DNA of 64,000 nucleotides, from contig NZ_PNYB01000013.1 of NCBI RefSeq assembly GCF_002879855.1, forward strand, positions 62,001-126,000, given 5' to 3'. This stretch comes from Trinickia soli (lineage in GTDB: Bacteria > Pseudomonadota > Gammaproteobacteria > Burkholderiales > Burkholderiaceae). Numbering within the stretch: position 1 is the stretch's first letter; every line of letters starts with the position of its first letter. The position numbers and the translations under genes were made by a program. Positions 49,882 to 62,903 of the stretch are shown here, one piece after another. The notes below the pieces were generated by a model. The model saw only the letters and a program-made list of their open reading frames with translations. It made no database searches and had not been told where the DNA came from.

Positions 49882-52851
49882 GTGACGTCTTCCGGATCGG
49901 CGCGCACCGCCCGCCGCAACGATGCATCGCCCCGTTCATCCGCAAAGGCCGCCGCGTCAGCCGCTGTGCGCGCCGCCGCACCCGCTGCCACCGGCGCCCG
50001 CACCAACGGCGCGGCCCGCCCTGCTCCCTCCAAACCGGCCGGTCGCGGCCGCGAAGACAAAGATCAGCCGCTGTTCCAGGACATCCGCTATCTCGGCCGC
50101 CTGCTCGGCGACGTGGTGCGCGAGCAGGAAGGCGACGCCGTGTTCGACGTCGTCGAAACGATTCGGCAAAGCGCCGTCAAATTCCGGCGCGAGGAGGACA
50201 TCAGCGCCGCGCAGTCGCTCGAAAAGCAACTGCGCGCGCTCGAACCCGGGCAGACAGTCAGCGTCGTGCGCGCGTTCAGCTTCTTCTCGCATCTGGCCAA
50301 TATCGCCGAAGACCGCCACCACAACCGGCGTCGCCGCATTCACGCGCTCGCGGGCTCGGCTCCGCAAGCGGGCACGATCGCGTACGCGCTCGGCCACCTC
50401 GCGCTGAACGGCAATCCCGACGCCGCTGCGCTGGCCCGGTTCTTCGATGACGCACTGATCGTGCCCGTGCTGACGGCCCACCCCACCGAAGTGCAGCGCA
50501 AGAGCATTCTCGACGCGCAGCACGACATCGCGCGCCTGCTGGCCGAGCGCGACCAGCCGCTGACCGAGCGCGAGCGCGCGGGCAACGAAGCGATGCTGCG
50601 CGCACGCGTGACGACGCTCTGGCAAACGCGCATGTTGCGCGACTCGCGCCTGACCGTCGCCGATGAAATCGAAAACGCGCTGTCGTACTACCGCACCACG
50701 TTCCTCAACGAGATTCCCGCGCTTTACGACGATATCGAAACGGCGCTCGCCGAACACACGGGCACGCCGGCGCATGTCCCCGCGTTCTTTCAAATGGGCA
50801 GCTGGATCGGCGGCGACCGCGACGGCAATCCGAACGTGACGGCAGACACGCTCGAGCATGCGATCACGCGCCAAGCCACCGTCATCCTCGAACACTATCT
50901 CGAAGAGGTCCACGCACTCGGCGCCGAACTGTCGGTTTCGAATCTGCTCGCCGGTTCGAGCGAAGCGTTGAAAGCACTCGCCGCCGCGTCGCCCGACCAA
51001 TCGCCGCACCGCGTCGACGAGCCGTATCGGCGCGCGCTGATCGGCGTGTACGCGCGTCTGGCCGCAACGGCGCGCGCGCTGCTTGGCGAAGGTGTCGTGC
51101 ATACGCGCAGCGGGGTTGCCCCCGACGCGGCGCCCTACGCCGACGCGCAAGCCTTCGCGGCCGATCTGACAGTGCTCGTCGATTCGCTCGCTGCGCATCA
51201 CGGCGCCTCGCTGGCCACGCCGCGGCTGGCGCCGCTCGCGCGCGCCGCGCAGGTGTTCGGCTTTCACCTCGCATCGATCGATCTGCGCCAGAGTTCCGAC
51301 GTGCATGAGGCCGTGATCGCCGAACTGCTCGCGCGCGCCGGCGTCGAGGACGATTACGCGTCGCTGTCCGAAGCCGACAAACTGCGCGTGCTGCTGGCCG
51401 AACTCGAACAGCCGCGGTTGCTGCGCTCGCCGTATCTCGCCTATTCGCCGCTCGTGCAAAGCGAAATGCGCGTGCTCGAAACGGCGCGCGCCACGCGCGA
51501 ACGGTTCGGTGCGCGTTCCGTTCGCAACTACATCATTTCGCATACGGAAACCGTCAGCGACCTCGTCGAAGTCCTGCTGCTGCAAAAGGAAGCGGGCTTG
51601 CTCGAAGGCACGCTGGGCAGCAACGCACGCGGCGCCGGGGCGAAGAATGCGCTGATGGTGATCCCGTTGTTCGAGACGATTGCCGACTTGCGCAACGCGC
51701 CCGTCATCATGCGCGAGTTCTTCGCGCTGCCGGGCGTCGACGCTTTGGTCGCGCATCAGGGCGGCGAGCAGGAGGTCATGCTCGGCTACTCCGACAGCAA
51801 CAAGGACGGCGGCTTCCTGACGTCGAACTGGGAGCTCTATCGCGCCGAACTCGCCCTCGTCGCGCTGTTTCGCGAGCGCGACATCACGCTGCGGCTCTTC
51901 CACGGCCGCGGCGGCACGGTCGGTCGCGGCGGCGGCCCGACCTACCAGGCCATCTTGTCGCAGCCGCCGGGCACGGTCCAGGGTCAAATCCGTCTGACCG
52001 AGCAAGGCGAAGTCATCGCGAGCAAGTTCGGCAACCCCGAGATCGGGCGGCGCAACCTGGAAACCGTCATCGCGGCCACGCTCGAAGCGACGTTGCTGCC
52101 GCAAGGCAATGCACCGGCCAATCTGTCGGCGTTCGAGGAGACGATGCAGTCGCTCTCGGACGCCGCAATGGCCGCCTATCGCGCGCTTGTGTACGAAACG
52201 CCGGGCTTCACCGATTATTTCTTTGAATCGACGCCGATTTCCGAAATCGCCGAGCTCAATATCGGCAGCCGGCCGGCTTCGCGCAAGCTGCAGGACCCGA
52301 AGCATCGCCGCATCGAAGACTTGCGCGCCATTCCGTGGGGCTTCTCGTGGGGGCAATGCCGCCTTTTGCTGACGGGCTGGTACGGTTTCGGCAGCGCCGT
52401 GGCTGCGCATCTGGAAGGCGCCGCCAGCGAAGCCGAACGCGCGCGCCGGCTTTCGACGTTGCGCAAGATGTACAAGAGCTGGCCGTTCTTCACGACGCTG
52501 CTGTCGAACATGGACATGGTGCTGGCCAAGACCGATCTGGCTGTGGCATCGCGCTACGCGCAACTCGTGCAAGACAAAAAGCTGCGCAAGCTCGTGTTCG
52601 AACGCATCGTCGCCGAATGGGAACGCACCTCGCACGCATTGTCGGAAATCACCGGTAAGAACGAGCGGCTGGCCGACAATCCGTTGCTCGCGCGCTCGAT
52701 CAAAAACCGCTTCCCGTATCTCGACCCGCTTAACCACCTGCAGGTCGAATTGCTCAAGCGCCACCGCGCCGGCAATACGCACGCGCGGTTGCGGCGCGGC
52801 ATTCATTTGACGATCAACGGTATCGCCGCCGGCCTGCGCAATACGGGCTAA
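49882..52851 (+). CDS. ppc: Phosphoenolpyruvate carboxylase
   Basis: Carboxylates PEP to oxaloacetate to refill the TCA cycle; 989 residues. Catalytic His is in [39 protein letters not shown] (PEP loop) and [10 protein letters not shown] are intact; the C-terminus ends GLRNTG as usual. I use the GTG giving [14 protein letters not shown], with TGAGGA 8 bases upstream, rather than 25 extra codons. The first 65 residues are Ala/Arg-rich and probably disordered. A strong terminator follows. Confidence 0.94.
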   Translation: MTSSGSARTARRNDASPRSSAKAAASAAVRAAAPAATGARTNGAARPAPSKPAGRGREDKDQPLFQDIRYLGRLLGDVVREQEGDAVFDVVETIRQSAVKFRREEDISAAQSLEKQLRALEPGQTVSVVRAFSFFSHLANIAEDRHHNRRRRIHALAGSAPQAGTIAYALGHLALNGNPDAAALARFFDDALIVPVLTAHPTEVQRKSILDAQHDIARLLAERDQPLTERERAGNEAMLRARVTTLWQTRMLRDSRLTVADEIENALSYYRTTFLNEIPALYDDIETALAEHTGTPAHVPAFFQMGSWIGGDRDGNPNVTADTLEHAITRQATVILEHYLEEVHALGAELSVSNLLAGSSEALKALAAASPDQSPHRVDEPYRRALIGVYARLAATARALLGEGVVHTRSGVAPDAAPYADAQAFAADLTVLVDSLAAHHGASLATPRLAPLARAAQVFGFHLASIDLRQSSDVHEAVIAELLARAGVEDDYASLSEADKLRVLLAELEQPRLLRSPYLAYSPLVQSEMRVLETARATRERFGARSVRNYIISHTETVSDLVEVLLLQKEAGLLEGTLGSNARGAGAKNALMVIPLFETIADLRNAPVIMREFFALPGVDALVAHQGGEQEVMLGYSDSNKDGGFLTSNWELYRAELALVALFRERDITLRLFHGRGGTVGRGGGPTYQAILSQPPGTVQGQIRLTEQGEVIASKFGNPEIGRRNLETVIAATLEATLLPQGNAPANLSAFEETMQSLSDAAMAAYRALVYETPGFTDYFFESTPISEIAELNIGSRPASRKLQDPKHRRIEDLRAIPWGFSWGQCRLLLTGWYGFGSAVAAHLEGAASEAERARRLSTLRKMYKSWPFFTTLLSNMDMVLAKTDLAVASRYAQLVQDKKLRKLVFERIVAEWERTSHALSEITGKNERLADNPLLARSIKNRFPYLDPLNHLQVELLKRHRAGNTHARLRRGIHLTINGIAAGLRNTG

Positions 52852-52879
52852 GGCGCACCGCCGCGCGGCGGTGCGGTAA

Positions 52880-52912
52880 AAAAGGGCTGTTCGCGAATGC
52901 GACAGCCCTTTT
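52880..52912 (+). terminator. Rho-independent terminator of ppc
   Basis: AAAAGGGCTGT / ACAGCCCTTTT with an 11-nt loop and further T's, 28 bp after the stop. Confidence 0.85.
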
Positions 52913-52974
52913 TATTTGCTTATTCGTCTTCGGGGGTGGGATAAGCATTAAGCGTTTACACCGATCTGCCCGGC

Positions 52975-53002
52975 TCAAGTTTTAGCTCGTTTTGGTCGAT
53001 AA
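52975..53002 (+). promoter_or_regulatory. Candidate FliA (sigma-28) promoter upstream of the signalling operon
   Basis: TCAAGTTT and GTCGATAA resemble the flagellar consensus TAAAGTTT and GCCGATAA, one mismatch each. The distance is one base longer than ideal (12 instead of 11 between the octamers). It lies about 145 bp before the hybrid kinase start. Confidence 0.35.
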
Positions 53003-53146
53003 AAAACCTGAAGAATCCGGTTTCCTGATTTTCGATATGTCGCTTTTTTCGCTATTCGATGAAGGTCGAGGCGAGTGAAATCCCCGCGGGCGCGTGCAAC
53101 CGCGCGAAAAACCAGGGACATGAACCGGTAAAAACGCTTGCAGCAG

Positions 53147-56893
<3,747 letters not shown>

Positions 56894-56918
56894 TTAGGAC
56901 TCCTTCGGATCAATCGTC

Positions 56919-57911
56919 ATGATGGAAGATATCGATCTGACTCCCAAGCGCGCAGCGGTGCTCGTTGCGAGCGAATCGGTGGCCGATGCCGAACTCGTGG
57001 GCAAGCTGTTGCAGGACGAATTCCACAACGTGAAGCTGTCGACCCGGCCTGAATTCGCCGTCGAGGACTTCGAAGCCCAGCGCCCCACCGTGCTCGTGCT
57101 CGCCTTCGATTCGCTCGAAGCCGCGCAGCGTTACTACATCGGGCTGTATCGGCTGAGCTCGGTCGTGCATGAGACGCGCCACCGCGTCGTCGTGCTTTGC
57201 AACAAGCACGACGTCTGGAACGTCTACGACCTCTGCAGCAAAGGGCACTTCGACGACTACGTGTTGTTTTGGCCGGCGACCAACGACGCGCCGCGCATCC
57301 GCATGTCCGTGCATCAGGCGCTGCGGATCATGGCGGCCAAGGCCGAAGCCGGCGATGTGGCCCCGCGCGCGGCGCCGGCCGGCGTGAGCGCGCCGAGGCC
57401 CGCGCCCGCCGCGCGTGTCGAAGCCGATACGGACACGGTCGTGCTCGGCGCGACGGCAAAAGATGCGCAGGCAGCGGCACTCTCCGCCGCCCGTGCGCAG
57501 CAAGCCGGCGCCCAACAAACGACCGTGCCGCAGCGATTGGCGGTGCTGATCGTGGAGGACGACGAGTTTCAGCAGAAGCTGATCGGTCGCTTGATGAATG
57601 GCCTCGACATCGACGTGCTGTTCGCCGGCAGCGGCGCGCAAGCGCTCGACCAGATGTGGGAACACAAGCCGGACCTCGTGCTGATGGATGTCGGCCTGCC
57701 CGATACGAGCGGCGTCGAAGCGACGCGCAAGATCAAATCGATCGGGCAGTTCGGGCACGTGCCGATTCTGATGGTGACGGGCCACAGCGAGCGCAACATC
57801 GTCGTCGACAGCCTGAAAGCCGGCGCCGCCGATTTCCTGGTCAAGCCATTCGACAAGAACACGCTGCATGAAAAGCTGCGTCAATTCCTGCCGGCATTGG
57901 CCGTTTCGTAA
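56919..57911 (+). CDS. Double-receiver response regulator with degenerate N-terminal domain
   Basis: Protein of 330 residues. The C-terminal domain (about 205-325) is a complete receiver: VEDDE, phospho-Asp257 in LVLMDVGLP, Thr in LMVTGHSE and Lys in LVKPFDKN. The N-terminal 1-135 looks like a second receiver fold (AAVLVASESVADAELVGKLL) but lacks the acidic pair, so it is probably a pseudo-receiver. An Ala/Pro/Gln linker (about 145-203) joins them. No output domain exists; it likely works as a phosphate relay or protein-binding module for its neighbours, 25 bp after the kinase gene. Confidence 0.82.
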   Translation: MMEDIDLTPKRAAVLVASESVADAELVGKLLQDEFHNVKLSTRPEFAVEDFEAQRPTVLVLAFDSLEAAQRYYIGLYRLSSVVHETRHRVVVLCNKHDVWNVYDLCSKGHFDDYVLFWPATNDAPRIRMSVHQALRIMAAKAEAGDVAPRAAPAGVSAPRPAPAARVEADTDTVVLGATAKDAQAAALSAARAQQAGAQQTTVPQRLAVLIVEDDEFQQKLIGRLMNGLDIDVLFAGSGAQALDQMWEHKPDLVLMDVGLPDTSGVEATRKIKSIGQFGHVPILMVTGHSERNIVVDSLKAGAADFLVKPFDKNTLHEKLRQFLPALAVS

Positions 57912-57972
57912 GCGCGTTTCGCCATGGAACCGGCACGCAGCACGCTCAACCCGCACCAAGTGATGTAAGAAG

Positions 57973-59181
57973 ATGGAGCAGCCAACCCGCCCTCGTCGAA
58001 TCCTCGTCGTCGACGACGAGCCTTTCGTCCTCAAAGTCCTCGTGCGTCAGCTGAGCCAGTTGGGCTACCAGGAAGTGCTCTCCTACGAGCACGCGCAGGA
58101 TGCGCTCGAAGTATTGCAGCGCGACGATCATCAGGTTGATGTCGTCTTCACCGATTTGCAAATGCCCGGCATGGACGGCGTGGAATTCCTGCGCCAACTC
58201 GTGCAGCGCGGCTACGACGGAGAAGTCGTGCTCGTCAGCGGCGAGGATGCGCGCATTTTGAAAAGCGCGGAGAAGCTGGCCTATTCGCGCGGGCTGCGCG
58301 TGCTTGGCTCGCTCGCAAAGCCCGCGACGCGCGAGCAGTTACAACAGAGCTTGCGCGGCGACGCACTGGCGGAGCCCGACGGCGAGCAACCGGGCAGCTA
58401 CCCGCCTGACGCGCTGCGCACGGCGATCGCGGCCGGACAACTCATCACGTGCTATCAACCTCAGGTGGCGTTCGCCACCGGCGAAGTGACGGGCGTGGAA
58501 GCGAAGATCGGCTGGATGCATCCTCGCGACGGGCTCGTAACGGTCGAACCGATGCTCGGCGGCGTCGAATATTACGGAGTCCTGAACGATTTGACCCGCA
58601 CGTTGCTGCCGACTGCACTGGAGCAGGCCGCGCAATGGCAGCATCTGGGCGACGATTTTCGCGTCGGCGTCAATCTTTCGATGGATGACCTGGCCGCGCT
58701 CGACTTCCCGGACTTCATCGTCGATGCGGCCGCACGCGCCCGCTTTCCCCTGTCGCGGCTCGTGCTCGAAATCAACGAAACGCGCATGACGCGCGATCGC
58801 CTCATCTCGCTCGATGTGCTCACACGGCTGCGGCTCAAGCGCATCAGCCTCCTGATCGACGATTTCGGCACCGGACAATCGTCGCTCGCCCATCTGCGCG
58901 ATATACCGTTCGACGAATTGAAGCTCGACGGCGGCTTCGTCCACGGCGCGAGCCGCGACGCGTCGCTCAATGCGATCGTGAAAGCGAGCCTTCTATTGGC
59001 GCGCCAATTGAACATGCGCACGATTGCGCAAGGCATCGACGATCCAGAGGATTGGAACGTGCTGCGCGCGATGTCGTGCGAGGTGGCGCAAGGCAACTTC
59101 GTCGGGCCGCCGATGCTTGGCGATGCGCTCCCGCAATGGGCGCGAACATGGGCCGCCAAATACGCAGCCATGGCGCGCTAA
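57973..59181 (+). CDS. Response regulator with receiver and degenerate EAL domain
   Basis: Protein of 402 residues. Receiver 8-125: VDDE, phospho-Asp61 in FTDLQMP, Lys in SLAKPAT. EAL domain about 145-395. Compared with active phosphodiesterases such as RocR, metal ligands are mostly kept (Glu176, Asn234, Glu266, Asp296, Asp297, Lys317, Gln373), but EAL reads EAK and the AEGVE motif reads AQGID, so the presumed general-base Glu is Gln353. Loop DDFGTGYSS reads DDFGTGQSS. It is probably a c-di-GMP-binding or protein-interaction output rather than an enzyme. Third gene of the signalling operon. Confidence 0.85.
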   Translation: MEQPTRPRRILVVDDEPFVLKVLVRQLSQLGYQEVLSYEHAQDALEVLQRDDHQVDVVFTDLQMPGMDGVEFLRQLVQRGYDGEVVLVSGEDARILKSAEKLAYSRGLRVLGSLAKPATREQLQQSLRGDALAEPDGEQPGSYPPDALRTAIAAGQLITCYQPQVAFATGEVTGVEAKIGWMHPRDGLVTVEPMLGGVEYYGVLNDLTRTLLPTALEQAAQWQHLGDDFRVGVNLSMDDLAALDFPDFIVDAAARARFPLSRLVLEINETRMTRDRLISLDVLTRLRLKRISLLIDDFGTGQSSLAHLRDIPFDELKLDGGFVHGASRDASLNAIVKASLLLARQLNMRTIAQGIDDPEDWNVLRAMSCEVAQGNFVGPPMLGDALPQWARTWAAKYAAMAR

Positions 59182-59269
59182 TGGTGCTCTAAAGGCCTGC
59201 TAACGGCTCGCCTTGGCCGTGCGCGCCTGCAAAATGGCGCGCACGGCTTTGCCCCGCCTCGGGCGCCTT

Positions 59270-60022
59270 TCAGCCCGCCTCGATCATCAACACGTCGAGC
59301 ATGAACGAACCGTCGTCTTTGACGCCGTAATACTGGCGGACCTCGTCGGGCGCATTGCTCCACAGCGAGCGAATCGCCTGCGCCCGATCGTCGGGCGTGC
59401 GCATGCGTGCAATCCACGATTTGAATTCGAGCGGCAAACGCCACCGCTCGCGCACGCTCGCCTCGAATCCGGCCTTCGCAAAGAAGGCCACCCATTCGTC
59501 GGCGCGGTAGTTGCGAACGTGCGAACCGTCGCGCAACACCTCGATCGCCTGCAAATGCGTATCGAGCAGCGGATGATCGGGGCCGGCGCCATCGATGAAC
59601 AACACGCGGCCACCGGGCTTGAGCACGCGGCGCACCTCTACGAGCGCGTCCGGCAGATCGTGCCAATGGTGGGCGCTGAAGCGGCTCACGACCCAGTCGA
59701 ACGATGCATCGGCGAACGGCAGCCGCTCGGCCGCTCCCTGCTCGGTGCGGACGTTGTCGAGGCCCCGCTCGCGCGCCGCCGCGGCCACGACCGCCAGCAT
59801 CGGCTCGGCAATGTCGTAGGCGACGACAGAGCGGGCATGGCGCGCGGCCGCAAAACTCGCGTGGCCGGCGCCGCAGCCGAGATCGAGCACGTCGGCGTTC
59901 GGCGTCGAGGCGATCTCGGCCGCCAGCGTTTCCAGGTCCGCGCCGCTCGCGTGGCTGGGGCTTGTCAGATAAGCGGCGGCGGTCGAGCCGAACGCGTCGG
60001 CGACTTGATCGTGATGTTTCAT
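59270..60022 (-). CDS. Class I SAM-dependent methyltransferase
   Basis: Methyltransferase of 250 residues, UbiE/Methyltransf_11-like. SAM motif I is VLDLGCGAGHASF (45-57), followed by an acidic residue in VVAYDIAEPML, motif LPFADASFDWVVSRFSAHHW and VLKPGGRVLFID. Substrate unknown. AAGGAAC lies just before the ATG. It is divergent from an XRE-family regulator with a 183-bp shared control region, so it is a likely target of that regulator. Confidence 0.85.
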   Translation of the reverse strand: MKHHDQVADAFGSTAAAYLTSPSHASGADLETLAAEIASTPNADVLDLGCGAGHASFAAARHARSVVAYDIAEPMLAVVAAAARERGLDNVRTEQGAAERLPFADASFDWVVSRFSAHHWHDLPDALVEVRRVLKPGGRVLFIDGAGPDHPLLDTHLQAIEVLRDGSHVRNYRADEWVAFFAKAGFEASVRERWRLPLEFKSWIARMRTPDDRAQAIRSLWSNAPDEVRQYYGVKDDGSFMLDVLMIEAG

Positions 60023-60146
60023 CGGTGCGTTCCTTGGGTAGCAAGTAGACAAAGGGGCGGGCCGGAAAAATTTGTGCCCGTGGCCCGCGTGGCGGTCGCG
60101 TCGAGCACGCGTGCCGCTACAATATGGCCACCCGGGTACCGGTACA

Positions 60147-60173
60147 AGCCAACCGGTTATTCCGGTATTGGCT
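60147..60173. promoter_or_regulatory. Imperfect inverted repeat between methyltransferase and XRE regulator
   Basis: AGCCAACCGG ... CCGGTATTGGCT (arms match except for a TA insertion) lies 24 bp downstream of a TACAAT box (60118-60123) and 33 bp before the regulator ATG. The position suits an autoregulatory operator. Confidence 0.4.
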
Positions 60174-60205
60174 CTACCCGGCTTGTCGCTGCAACAGCAT
60201 CTACC

Positions 60206-61087
60206 ATGACCACCGCCGAATCGTCCCGTCCGCGCGCGAGCGCGCCTTCTTCGACTGCTGCCGAGCCGGGCTCCCCGGCCGCAAGCGCGGGAATGCCGCT
60301 CGAAGCGAGCCCCGCCCGCGCGCTCGGCGAGTTCGTCCGAGCCCATCGCGAGCGTCTGTCGCCGCAGGCGGTAGGGTTGCCACCCGGCCCGCGGCGCCGC
60401 ACACCGGGGCTGCGTCGTGAGGAGGTGGCTCAGCTTTGCGGCGTGAGTCCGACCTGGTACACCTGGATCGAGCAGGGCCGGCCGGTGTCCGCGTCGGCCG
60501 ACGCGTTGGCGCGGATCGCCGTGGCCCTGCAGCTTTCACGGGCCGAACGTGCCTATCTGTTCGAACTGGCGGGCGAGCGCGATCCTGCCGAACCGACACC
60601 GACCTCGAGCGATGCGCCTGCCGCCCTCCTCGCGACGGTCGGTCTCGTCGATGCGCCCGCCTACGTGCTCGATCGCCAGTGGAACGCGCTGGCGTGGAAC
60701 ACGCATGCGGCCGAACTGTTCGTGGGCTGGCTCGACGGGCCGGCCGACCCCATGCGCGAGCGCAACCTGCTGCGCTTCACGTTCACCGAACCGGCGGCCC
60801 GAACGCTGATCGTCGATTGGGAGACACGCGCCCGCCGTCTCGTCGCGGAATTTCGCGCGAATTCGATTCGTCATCTGAATGACGGCCCCACCCGCGCGCT
60901 CATCGATGCGCTCGGCGCCGAAAGCGAAGCGTTCGGCCGATTCTGGGCGTCGCAAGACGTCGGCGAGCGCGAAGGCGGTGCCCGCGCATTCGAACATCCG
61001 CGGCTCGGACGCGTGATTTACGACCAGATCACGCTGCGGCCAGCCCATCGCGAAGACCTGTTGCTGGTCGTGCTCGTGCGCGTTTGA
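60206..61087 (+). CDS. XRE-family regulator with MmyB-like ligand domain
   Basis: Regulator of 293 residues. After a Ser/Ala-rich N-terminus, HTH region RRTPGLRREEVAQLCGVSPTWYTWIEQGRP (about 67-96), where GLRREEVA and WYTWIEQGR are diagnostic for this family. The C-terminal half (LLATVGLVDAPAYVLDRQWN, LAWNTHAAELF, RLGRVIYDQITLRP) is the MmyB-like ligand-binding domain. ATG 60206 was chosen; the open frame upstream is non-coding. Probably controls itself and the divergent methyltransferase. Confidence 0.88.
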   Translation: MTTAESSRPRASAPSSTAAEPGSPAASAGMPLEASPARALGEFVRAHRERLSPQAVGLPPGPRRRTPGLRREEVAQLCGVSPTWYTWIEQGRPVSASADALARIAVALQLSRAERAYLFELAGERDPAEPTPTSSDAPAALLATVGLVDAPAYVLDRQWNALAWNTHAAELFVGWLDGPADPMRERNLLRFTFTEPAARTLIVDWETRARRLVAEFRANSIRHLNDGPTRALIDALGAESEAFGRFWASQDVGEREGGARAFEHPRLGRVIYDQITLRPAHREDLLLVVLVRV

Positions 61088-61214
61088 GCGCTTGCCTCGC
61101 AGAAGAACGCGCTCGTTTCTGCGCAACCGGCATCGCTTCGCGAACACCCGCCAGGAAGCGCGCGAGGCGGTAAGATAGCGCCCAACGCGAACGACGGCCC
61201 CCATAAGCCGCCCC

Positions 61215-61805
61215 ATGACCACAATGCCGACCGAACCCACGCCGCCCGTCTTGGCGGCCCTGCTTGCGCGAGTCGCGGCCGAAGATGCCAATGCGCTGCG
61301 CACGCTGTACGACCTCACGAGCGCGAAACTGTTTGGCGTTGCGCTGCGTATATTGGTGAAGCGCGAGTGGGCGGAGGAAGCCTTGCAAGAATCGTTCGTC
61401 AACATCTGGCGCTACGCGGGCGACTACCGCGAGGCGCTGGCGGCCCCGTTTACCTGGATGGCCGCGATCGTGCGCAACCGCGCGCTGGACTGCCTGCGGC
61501 GGCAAAAAGCCGCCGTTGCCGACGGCTCTGGGCTGACCACCGAATGGAGCGAGACGCTCGACGAAGTCATTGCCGGCGACGAGCGCGACCCGGCCGATTC
61601 GGCGCTGGTGTCCGAGCAGGCAAAACAACTGGCGATCTGCCTGGCGCGGCTCGAAGCGAGCCAGCGCCAAGCGGTCGCGCTGGCCTATTTGCGCGACCAG
61701 AGCCACAGCGAGATCGCTGAGCAACTGTCGGTGCCGCTTGGCACCGTCAAGTCCTGGGTGCGACGCGGGCTCGAAAAGCTGAAGATTTGCATGGGGGGCG
61801 TATGA
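61215..61805 (+). CDS. ECF-type RNA polymerase sigma factor
   Basis: Sigma-70-family extracytoplasmic factor of 196 residues. Region 2 contains ALRTLYDLTSAKLFGVALRI and AEEALQESFVNIWRYAGDYR with -10 recognition near TWMAAIVRNRALDCLRRQ; region 4 is RQAVALAYLRDQSHSEIAEQ followed by PLGTVKSWVRRGLEKLK. It precedes an RskA-like anti-sigma gene by 78 bp, the usual sigma/anti-sigma pair. The pair resembles sigma-K/RskA-type systems. Confidence 0.92.
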   Translation: MTTMPTEPTPPVLAALLARVAAEDANALRTLYDLTSAKLFGVALRILVKREWAEEALQESFVNIWRYAGDYREALAAPFTWMAAIVRNRALDCLRRQKAAVADGSGLTTEWSETLDEVIAGDERDPADSALVSEQAKQLAICLARLEASQRQAVALAYLRDQSHSEIAEQLSVPLGTVKSWVRRGLEKLKICMGGV

Positions 61806-61883
61806 CGATCCCCACGTTTACTGCGCTCACCGGCCCCGAGCGGGCTTCGGACCGCCTTCCGGCGGCCGCGCAGGGAGACTGAG

Positions 61884-62723
61884 ATGAACCTACACCGCTA
61901 CCCCGATCTCGTCGATCGCCTGGCTGGCGAATACGCGCTCGGCGTACTGCGCGGCGGCGCGCGCAAGCGCTTGGAACAGCTTGCACGCGAAGACCAGCGC
62001 GTGCGCGAGGCGATCGAAGGCTGGCAGGCCCGCATCGGTGCGATGGCCGAACTCGCGCCAAGCGTCGCACCGCCGCAGACCGCTTGGGCAGGCGTCGAGC
62101 GCAGGCTCGGCTTTGCCGCGGCACACGCGCGGACCGGCGCGACGGCGCAGCCGTTCAACGCGCGCAAGACGCTCGGTGAGGTGCGCGCGCGCTGGTTCGA
62201 ATCGCTCGCGTTCTGGCGCAACTGGTCGTTCGCCGCAACGGGGGTCGCGCTGGCCGCGGCCGTCGCGTTGGCGGTGACACTGCGCCCGTTCGCACCCGAA
62301 AGCGGTGCGCCGGCCGGGCAAACGATACAAACGGCACAAACGACACAAACGGCGCGGCCGGGCGCCGGGAAAATCGAGCGTGTCGCCTATGTCGCTGCAC
62401 TGGTCCCGCCTGATCAGCCCAAGAGCCCGACGATGGCATTCGTGATGTGGGACGACAAGAATGCAATGGCGAGCGTGCACCGCATGAGCGGGGGCGACGC
62501 GCCGCCGCCGGGCAAGAGCGAGCAGCTGTGGGGCGTGATGCGCGACGGGCGGATGGTCTCCCTCGGCATGCTGCCCGCCGGTGCGGTGGTCGACATGAAG
62601 CTGCATGGCATGAACGTCTACGCGAAGCTCGCCATTTCCGTCGAGCCGATGGGCGGCTCGACGCGCGCGGACGGCCCGAGCGGCCCGGTCGTCTGCGAAG
62701 GTTCGTTGATGGCGACGGCCTGA
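61884..62723 (+). CDS. Anti-sigma factor, RskA-like
   Basis: Single-span membrane protein of 279 residues that should hold the ECF sigma inactive. Residues 1-95 are the cytoplasmic sigma-binding part (YPDLVDRLAGEYALGVLRGG), a TM helix lies at about 112-132 (WSFAATGVALAAAVALAVTL), and the periplasmic RskA_C domain includes FVMWDDKNAMASVHRM, LWGVMRDGRMVSLG and the terminal PMGGSTRADGPSGPVV. No zinc-finger His-Cys motif is seen, which is normal for RskA. Signal release is probably by regulated proteolysis. Confidence 0.87.
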   Translation: MNLHRYPDLVDRLAGEYALGVLRGGARKRLEQLAREDQRVREAIEGWQARIGAMAELAPSVAPPQTAWAGVERRLGFAAAHARTGATAQPFNARKTLGEVRARWFESLAFWRNWSFAATGVALAAAVALAVTLRPFAPESGAPAGQTIQTAQTTQTARPGAGKIERVAYVAALVPPDQPKSPTMAFVMWDDKNAMASVHRMSGGDAPPPGKSEQLWGVMRDGRMVSLGMLPAGAVVDMKLHGMNVYAKLAISVEPMGGSTRADGPSGPVVCEGSLMATA

Positions 62724-62903
62724 CCCCGCAAGCAGCGGCCAATGCCCGCTTTATTTCGACGGCACCCTACCACCCGAGGCCGGGGCTGCCCGAACGCGAC
62801 CCGCGCCGGCGCGCTTTGCCCGCCGTACCGGAGCGCACGGAGAGCAGTGATAAAATCCACGGCTTCCCGCCGCATCGGCGCCCCCCTCTTTTAGCTGATC
62901 ATC

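Noticed and set aside
49957-52806. A 949-codon frame antisense to ppc
   Set aside because: ppc has all catalytic motifs; the antisense product has none and is a codon-bias artefact.
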